Part shown: in pieces, positions 59,647 through 64,000 of the stretch
How the letters are laid out: each line of letters begins with the position of its first letter
How positions within the stretch are numbered: the stretch's first letter is position 1
Assembly (NCBI RefSeq): GCF_007747215.1
Contig: NZ_CP036273.1
Span: forward strand, 620,001 to 684,000
DNA: 64,000 bases
Direction: 5' to 3'
From: Urbifossiella limnaea
Lineage (GTDB): Bacteria > Planctomycetota > Planctomycetia > Gemmatales > Gemmataceae
Position numbers and translations under genes: made by a program
The notes under the pieces: model-generated
What the model saw: only the letters and a program-made list of their open reading frames with translations
The model's database searches: none
Told to the model about the DNA's origin: nothing

Positions 59647-59907
59647 TTACGAACTCCCAGACCCGAGGTCGGGGCCGGTGCAAGGAGGAGTGCCGGGGTC
59701 GGCGGGGGCCGACGGCTCCGGCCCGGCGTTCCGACGCCGGACGGTGGACCACACGGTTCCGACAACGACGGCGGACCCGAACGCGACCCGCGCCCCCCCG
59801 TGTGCGACCTGCCACGCGCCGGCTTCAGGGTCGGTGACCTTGCGGACCCCCGACGCGGCGAACAGGACCGCGAACCCGCAGACCGCCAACCGTGGGAGCC
59901 AGGACAT
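59647..59907 (-). CDS. Small membrane protein, 86 aa
   Basis: An 86-aa protein, MSWLPRLAVCGFAVLFAASG as first membrane helix, then GARVAFGSAVVVGTVWSTV as a second, and a hydrophilic Pro/Gly tail. A GGAGG 9 bases upstream of the ATG supports this start over the upstream one at 60072. Function unknown. The candidate small RNA at 60061 lies upstream on the same strand and its terminator could act as an attenuator for this gene. Confidence 0.6.
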   Translation of the reverse strand: MSWLPRLAVCGFAVLFAASGVRKVTDPEAGAWQVAHGGARVAFGSAVVVGTVWSTVRRRNAGPEPSAPADPGTPPCTGPDLGSGSS

Positions 59908-60060
59908 GGTCGGAACCCTCCGGCTGCCGAACCTGTGATACTGAATCAGACTGCGCCGAGTGGCAGGTGTCAAACTTCGAGTCGACTGGCTTCGCACCGA
60001 TCCAGTAAGGGCATCGGGCGCGGGGTGCGCCGGACCGGAGTTGCGCGCCGAGGGGGGCGT

Positions 60061-60129
60061 AAAAAACCCCACCGTTCCTTGGCTTGCGCCTCAGAACGGT
60101 GGGGCCGGAACAGAGAAGAGGCCGAACTG
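60061..60129 (-). ncRNA. Candidate small RNA or attenuated leader
   Basis: A perfect 11-bp stem (CCCCACCGTTC 60067-60077 with GAACGGTGGGG 60094-60104) is followed on the minus strand by six T. A TTGACA promoter (60136-60164) points into it, predicting a transcript of about 65-70 bases. No protein frame fits between promoter and terminator. Confidence 0.5.
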
Positions 60130-60135
60130 CTCGCA

Positions 60136-60164
60136 ATCCTGCCCGATCCGGCCCGGCGTGTCAA
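60136..60164 (-). promoter_or_regulatory. Promoter for the candidate small RNA
   Basis: On the minus strand TTGACA (60164-60159) is a perfect -35 box. CAGGAT (60141-60136) is a fair -10 after exactly 17 bases. Confidence 0.5.
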
Positions 60165-60267
60165 CACGAATTTCCGCCCGCCGCCGGCACACTTCCCGAT
60201 ACGGCCGGCGACTTGCAGTATGTCCTTGCCCGCGGCGGCTTTCCGCCGACACCCGGAGCCCGCCCCG

Positions 60268-61281
60268 ATGACCCGCCTCGCCGTCACGCCCCTCGAATCC
60301 CGCAGCGTCCCCGCCGTTCTTTTGCCCACCACCTACGCCGTCGGGGCGGACACCGCCGCAGTCGCCGCCGCCTTCGACGCCGGCGGCGCCACCCAGTTCG
60401 CGCTCGACCTCGGCCCGGCGTTCAGCGGCGGCGCCCGCGTCGCCCGGGCCAACGTCGGCGGCGACGCCACCGACGACTTGGTCGTCGGCACCGGCCCCGG
60501 CACGTCCACGCTCGTCCGCGTCTACGACGGCGCGACGCAACAGCTGGTCGCCGAGTTCGCCCCGTTCGAGGCCGCGTTCACCGGCGGCGTCTACGTCGCG
60601 GCCGGCGACGTGAGCGGCGACGGCGTGGGCGACATCGTCGTCACCCCGGACCAGGGCGGCGGGCCGCGGGTCAAGGTGTACCGCGGCCCCACGTTCGCCG
60701 TGTCCGCCGACTTCCTCGGCATCGACGACGCCAACTTCCGCGGCGGCGCCCGGCCGGCGATCGGCGACTTCAACGCCGACGGCTCCGGCGACGTGGTGGT
60801 GGCGGCCGGGTTCGGCGGCGGGCCGCGGGTGGCGGTGTTCTCCGGCGGGGTCAGCCTGCAGTTCTTCCCGCGGCGGCTGTTCAACGACTTCTTCGTGTTC
60901 GAGAGCACGCTCCGCAATGGCGCCTTCGTGGCCGCCGGCGACGTGAACGCCGACGGCGTCGCCGACCTGGTGGCGGCCGGCGGCCCCGGCGGCGCGCCGC
61001 GGGTGCTGGTGCTGTCGGGGAACGGCCTGCGGGTGGGGTCGGTGGTGCCGCTGGCCAACTTCTTCGCCGGCGACCAGGACTCGCGGAACGGCGTCCGCGT
61101 GGCGGTGAAGAACCTCGACGGCGACACCCGCGCCGACGTCCTGACCGGCACCGGCCCCGGCGGCGGCAACCTGGTGCGGGTGTACACCGGGGTGCAGCTG
61201 GCCGTGACCGCGTCGCCGAACCCGAGCCGCGAGTCGGTCGCGTTCCCCGGCCTCCTCACCGACGGCGTGTTCGTCGGCTGA
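60268..61281 (+). CDS. FG-GAP/VCBS repeat protein
   Basis: A 337-aa protein of repeated beta-propeller blades: ARANVGGDATDDLVVGTGPG, VAAGDVSGDGVGDIVVTPDQ, AIGDFNADGSGDVVVAAGFG, AAGDVNADGVADLVAAGGPG and VAVKNLDGDTRADVLTGTGP. The Asp-rich loops should bind calcium. The head MTRLAVTPLESRSVPA is like the Leu-Glu-x-Arg-x-x-Pro-Ala start seen in many planctomycete surface proteins. Probably extracellular, in adhesion. GGAG 9-12 bases before the ATG. Confidence 0.85.
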   Translation: MTRLAVTPLESRSVPAVLLPTTYAVGADTAAVAAAFDAGGATQFALDLGPAFSGGARVARANVGGDATDDLVVGTGPGTSTLVRVYDGATQQLVAEFAPFEAAFTGGVYVAAGDVSGDGVGDIVVTPDQGGGPRVKVYRGPTFAVSADFLGIDDANFRGGARPAIGDFNADGSGDVVVAAGFGGGPRVAVFSGGVSLQFFPRRLFNDFFVFESTLRNGAFVAAGDVNADGVADLVAAGGPGGAPRVLVLSGNGLRVGSVVPLANFFAGDQDSRNGVRVAVKNLDGDTRADVLTGTGPGGGNLVRVYTGVQLAVTASPNPSRESVAFPGLLTDGVFVG

Positions 61282-61415
61282 CCCACCCCCTTCCCCCGCC
61301 GCGGCCGGTCGGCGACAATCGAGCCGTCGGCCGGCGTGCGAATAAGTTCGACCATTTCCGAAGCCCGCGCCGGCGGCCGGGAACATCACCTACGACGGCA
61401 CCCGGCGGAGGGCGT

Positions 61416-63176
61416 ATGAGCGCGACGGCACGCGGGCTGTTCGGCGTCCTCGGTCGGGTCGCGCCGCCGGCCGACTCCGACTCCGCCCTCCTGGACCGCT
61501 ACGCCCGCACCGCCGACGCCGAGGCGTTCGCCGCCGTGGTGCGGCGGCACGGGCCGATGGTGTCCGCCGTGTGCCGCCGCCGCCTCGGCCACACCGCCGA
61601 CGCCGAGGACGCCTTCCAGGCCGTGTTCCTGGCGCTGGCGAAGTCGGCCGGCCGCGTGCAGGCGCTGCCGGCGTGGCTGTACCGGGCCGCGTACCTCGTC
61701 GCCCTGAAGGCGGCGGGGCGGCGGGCCCGGGGGCGTTCCGAGCCGCTGCCGGACGAGGTGCCGATGCCCGAGCCGCCGCCCGCCTGGGAGACCGCCGAGG
61801 TGCGGGCCGCGGTCGACGCCGAGGTCGCCGGCCTGCCCGAGAAGCTGCGGGCCGTCGTGGTGCTCGTCCTGCTCGAAGGCCGCACCAACACCGACGCCGC
61901 GGCCGCACTCGGCATCCCGGCCGGCACCGTCGATTCCCGGCTGCACGCCGCCCGCAAGACGCTCCAGGCGCGGCTCACGCGCCGCGGCGTGGCGGTAGGT
62001 GCGGGAGTGATGTTCGACCAGGTGCTCGGCGGGCCGGTCGGTGCCGCCGGGCCGCGAGTGATGAAGCTGATAGCCGACACGATTCCGGCGGTGCTCGCCG
62101 AGGCCGCACGGCCCGGGAGCGGGGCCGTGCCCGCCGCCGTCTCCGACCTGTCCCGGGGGATCACGACGATGACGACGAACGTTCGCGCCCTGGCCGCGCT
62201 GGGGCTCGCGGTGGGCCTTCTCGGCACGGCCGGGGCCGGCATGTACCTGACCGCGGCGCCCGAGCCGTCGCCCGTCGCGGCCGCGGCGCAGGAGCCGAAG
62301 CAGGACGCGCCGCCGGCGAAGAAGAAGGCCGACCCGGTGCCTCAGAAGTGGCCGACCCCGGCGGGGGCGCTGGCGGTGGCCGCGCTGCTGGACGAGAAGT
62401 TCGGCAAGGAGGTGCCGAACGGCACCCCGCTCCGCGAATTGCTGGACGACATCGAGGAACGCACGGAACTGATCGTGCGCGTGGACGTGGCCGCGTTCCG
62501 CCGGCTGGAGGCGTTCAGCGGCGCAGAGGGCGAGTTCAACGCGGAGACGTTCCTGCAAACGCTCTACGACAGCAAGCCGATCCTGCCACGGCGGGCGGAG
62601 CGGCTGCCAATCCGCGACGTGCTCGGCGACGCGCTGGCACAGGCGAAGGGGGCGATCCCCTGCACGTACCAGGTGCGCGGCAACCAGCTGGTGATCGTGC
62701 CGGCGTACCGGCCGCCGCAGCGGCCGGGGTCGAACCCGCTGGCCCCGTCGGAGGACGAGGGCGACGCGCCGACGTTGTCGCCGAACGTGATCCACGAGCA
62801 GATTTACGGCGGCGTGGTGTCGGTGGTGGCGGACAACAAGCCGCTGGAAGACATCCTGGCCGACCTGCGGAAGCAGACCGGGGCGAACATCGTACTCGAC
62901 CCGCGGGCGAGCCTGAAGGAGGCCGGCGGGCGGAACGGGTTCAGCCTGACGATGAGCGACGTGCGGCTGTACGACGCGCTTCGGGTGATCGCCGATATGG
63001 CGGACCTGAAGATGGTGTACGCCGGCAACATCTACTACGTGACGACGGCAGAGAACGCCCGGACGTTCCAGCCGGCCCGGCCGACGCCGCAGGCACAGCC
63101 ACAGCCGTCCGTGTACCCGCCGGGCGTCGGCGTGCCGCTGGGCCTCGGCGGCACCGCGCCGGGGGGTGTCCGGTAG
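61416..63176 (+). CDS. ECF sigma factor fused to a membrane anchor and STN-like C-terminal domains
   Basis: A 586-aa protein. Residues about 25-105 are sigma region 2 (LLDRYARTADAEAFAAVVRR, AEDAFQAVFLALAKSAG) and about 125-190 region 4 (LPEKLRAVVVLVLLEGRTNT, GIPAGTVDSRLHAARKTL). A membrane helix follows (257-279), then a Lys/Pro-rich linker and two STN/secretin-N-like segments (about 335-435 and 455-560, e.g. NKPLEDILADLRKQTGANIV). This matches the planctomycete ECF groups with long extracytoplasmic tails. It may sense an envelope signal directly, with no separate anti-sigma gene seen. GGAGG before the ATG. Confidence 0.88.
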   Translation: MSATARGLFGVLGRVAPPADSDSALLDRYARTADAEAFAAVVRRHGPMVSAVCRRRLGHTADAEDAFQAVFLALAKSAGRVQALPAWLYRAAYLVALKAAGRRARGRSEPLPDEVPMPEPPPAWETAEVRAAVDAEVAGLPEKLRAVVVLVLLEGRTNTDAAAALGIPAGTVDSRLHAARKTLQARLTRRGVAVGAGVMFDQVLGGPVGAAGPRVMKLIADTIPAVLAEAARPGSGAVPAAVSDLSRGITTMTTNVRALAALGLAVGLLGTAGAGMYLTAAPEPSPVAAAAQEPKQDAPPAKKKADPVPQKWPTPAGALAVAALLDEKFGKEVPNGTPLRELLDDIEERTELIVRVDVAAFRRLEAFSGAEGEFNAETFLQTLYDSKPILPRRAERLPIRDVLGDALAQAKGAIPCTYQVRGNQLVIVPAYRPPQRPGSNPLAPSEDEGDAPTLSPNVIHEQIYGGVVSVVADNKPLEDILADLRKQTGANIVLDPRASLKEAGGRNGFSLTMSDVRLYDALRVIADMADLKMVYAGNIYYVTTAENARTFQPARPTPQAQPQPSVYPPGVGVPLGLGGTAPGGVR

Positions 63177-63215
63177 TGCAGTCGGTCGTGGCTCAAGTCT
63201 TGTTGCCGCTTGCGG

Positions 63216-63237
63216 CTTAGCGCCGGGCAGCGCTAAG
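63216..63237 (+). terminator. Hairpin after the ECF fusion gene
   Basis: An 8-bp stem (CTTAGCGC 63216-63223 with GCGCTAAG 63230-63237) lies 40 bases past the stop codon. No T-run follows. It may mark the border of the insertion sequence, whose left end probably lies just to the right. Confidence 0.4.
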
Positions 63238-63319
63238 GATCTGGCCCACTTCAAGTTCCCGGTTTCGTTGATGGCGGGTAGAATCTCGGGCCTGGCGAAC
63301 GCGATTTCGGGAGGCGGGC

Positions 63320-63565
63320 ATGGACGCCTATCCGGCGGAAGTCGAGGCGATGATGAAGCGGCTGGCGGGCTGGTTGTCCGAGAAGGACCGCCGCCGGTAC
63401 GCCGCCGTCGAAGCGGCGAAACTCGGGCACGGCGGCGTCGAATACATCGCCCGCCTGCTGGCCTGCGATCCGAAGACCATCCGACAAGGCCTGCAGGATC
63501 TGGAACAACCCGACGACCCGGCCGACGGCCGGGTCCGAAAAAAGGGGGCGGACGTCGCCCGCTGA
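63320..63565 (+). CDS. ISAzo13-type transposase, first frame (OrfA)
   Basis: An 81-aa frame, MDAYPAEVEAMMKRLAGWLS and on through EKDRRRYAAVEAAKLGHGGV to a helix-turn-helix (EYIARLLACDPKTIRQGLQD). It is the DNA-binding N-terminal part of ISAzo13 transposases. GGGAGG precedes the ATG. It ends at TGA 63563-63565. The full transposase needs a -1 shift before that stop. Confidence 0.82.
   Translation: MDAYPAEVEAMMKRLAGWLSEKDRRRYAAVEAAKLGHGGVEYIARLLACDPKTIRQGLQDLEQPDDPADGRVRKKGADVAR
63538..63544 (+). promoter_or_regulatory. Predicted -1 ribosomal frameshift site A_AAA_AAG
   Basis: The heptamer A-AAA-AAG is in the correct phase of the first frame (codons AAA and AAG). A -1 slip gives KKGGRRPLMAARPSLGDNLR, which restores the Gly-rich Arg motif usual in this family and joins both parts in one protein. 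Confidence 0.7.
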
Positions 63566-64000
63566 TGGCGGCCCGACCGTCCCTCGGCGACAACCTCCGG
63601 CACCTGCTCCCGGAGTTCACCGCCGGGGACCCGATGCGGGACGGCGTACTCTGGACCAACCTGTCGCTGCGGGAACTGTCGCGGCGGTTGGCGGCGATGG
63701 GCACCCCGGCCGGTCGCCGGACGATCCGGCGGGCGTTGCGGGCCCTCCAGATCGGCCGCCGGACGGCCCGCAAGAAGAAGTCGATGGGCCACCACCCCGA
63801 CCGGAACGCCCAGTTCGAGAACATCGCGGACCTCCGGCGGGGGTACGAGGCGGCCGGCGACCCGGTGATCAGCGTGGGCACGAAGAAGAAGGAACTGCTG
63901 GGGAACTTCCACCGCGGCGGGGAGACGTATACGTCCCAGACGGTGGAGACCTTCGACCACGACTTCCCCCGGGCCGGGTCCGGCAAGCTGATCCCCCACG
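63565..64000 (+). CDS. ISAzo13-type transposase, DDE part (partial at window end)
   Basis: The second frame, in the -1 phase relative to the first. The ATG at 63565 overlaps the TGA. Landmarks: LWTNLSLRELSRRLAAMGTP, TIRRALRALQIGRRTARKKK, HPDRNAQFENIADLRRGYEA and AAGDPVISVGTKKKELLGNF. The family has VISVDTKKKELLG at the first catalytic Asp; here Gly stands in that place, which would inactivate the enzyme if real. The frame continues past 64000. Confidence 0.85.
   Translation, partial: MAARPSLGDNLRHLLPEFTAGDPMRDGVLWTNLSLRELSRRLAAMGTPAGRRTIRRALRALQIGRRTARKKKSMGHHPDRNAQFENIADLRRGYEAAGDPVISVGTKKKELLGNFHRGGETYTSQTVETFDHDFPRAGSGKLIPH

Larger units (their letters stand above)
63238..64000 (+). mobile_element. 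ISAzo13-type insertion sequence, left part
   Basis: The transposase genes begin at 63320 and run off the window. The left end probably lies at about 63238-63260, after the hairpin, but the right end is not available, so terminal repeats and target duplication cannot be checked. Confidence 0.7.

Noticed and set aside
59110-60267. Coding sequence upstream of the FG-GAP gene in the same frame
   Set aside because: The frame is open but has no conserved pattern and crosses the candidate small RNA and its terminator.

Overview
The window is chromosomal DNA from a very GC-rich bacterium (about 70% by eye), most likely a planctomycete of the family Gemmataceae. The support is gene content: a BBP7-type outer-membrane barrel protein, TIGR03067, DUF3472 and two DUF1501 proteins, a Uma2 nuclease, an ECF sigma factor with a membrane-anchored C-terminal extension, secreted FG-GAP and STN-like proteins, two four-helix-bundle (S23-type) genes and an ISAzo13-type transposase. 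No rRNA, tRNA, CRISPR array or prophage was seen.

Layout. 0.1-10.2 kb (all minus): envelope and hydrolase genes, a cysteine desulfurase group, Uma2, TM2, then a cluster of threonine-synthase-like enzyme, MoaD/ThiS-like sulfur carrier, 114-aa unknown and ThiF/MoeB-like E1, preceded by a SAM-I riboswitch. 10.6-15.5 kb (plus): a two-domain KaiC-like ATPase translationally coupled to a multi-PAS histidine kinase, and a DUF3472 protein. 15.7-18.0 kb (minus): rfbA and an extended LptB-type ATPase. 18.2-22.9 kb (plus): NfeD-like protein, flotillin, an AlkD-like repair protein and a DUF1501 protein. 22.9-28.6 kb (minus): a Bat-like group split by a four-helix-bundle gene, a cupin protein and an STN-like protein. 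28.8-32.5 kb: DUF1501, two tiny basic proteins, a thioesterase and an M20 peptidase.

32.5-41.8 kb is a minus-strand surface-glycan operon whose genes are mostly joined by 4-bp overlaps: exosortase, VanZ-like, Wzm/Wzt-type ABC exporter, FkbM methyltransferase and four glycosyltransferases. 42.1-46.8 kb holds an FHA protein, a second four-helix-bundle gene, purC and a 6S RNA gene with its own promoter and terminator, then an unknown protein. 46.8-54.5 kb holds a DUF4139 protein, a WD40-like protein and the pyruvate dehydrogenase genes aceF and aceE. 54.7-64.0 kb holds secreted and membrane proteins, an MMPL/HpnN-like transporter, an FG-GAP protein, the ECF fusion and the left part of an ISAzo13-type IS.

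Most notable: (1) the SAM-riboswitch/threonine-synthase-like/sulfur-carrier/E1 cluster, which suggests a carrier-protein thiocarboxylate route to a sulfur amino acid; (2) inverted arrays of short, locus-specific G-rich words that bracket both four-helix-bundle genes and also occur as empty hairpins elsewhere; (3) a 6S RNA next to purC; (4) a candidate small RNA at 60.1 kb; (5) a predicted -1 frameshift in the transposase.
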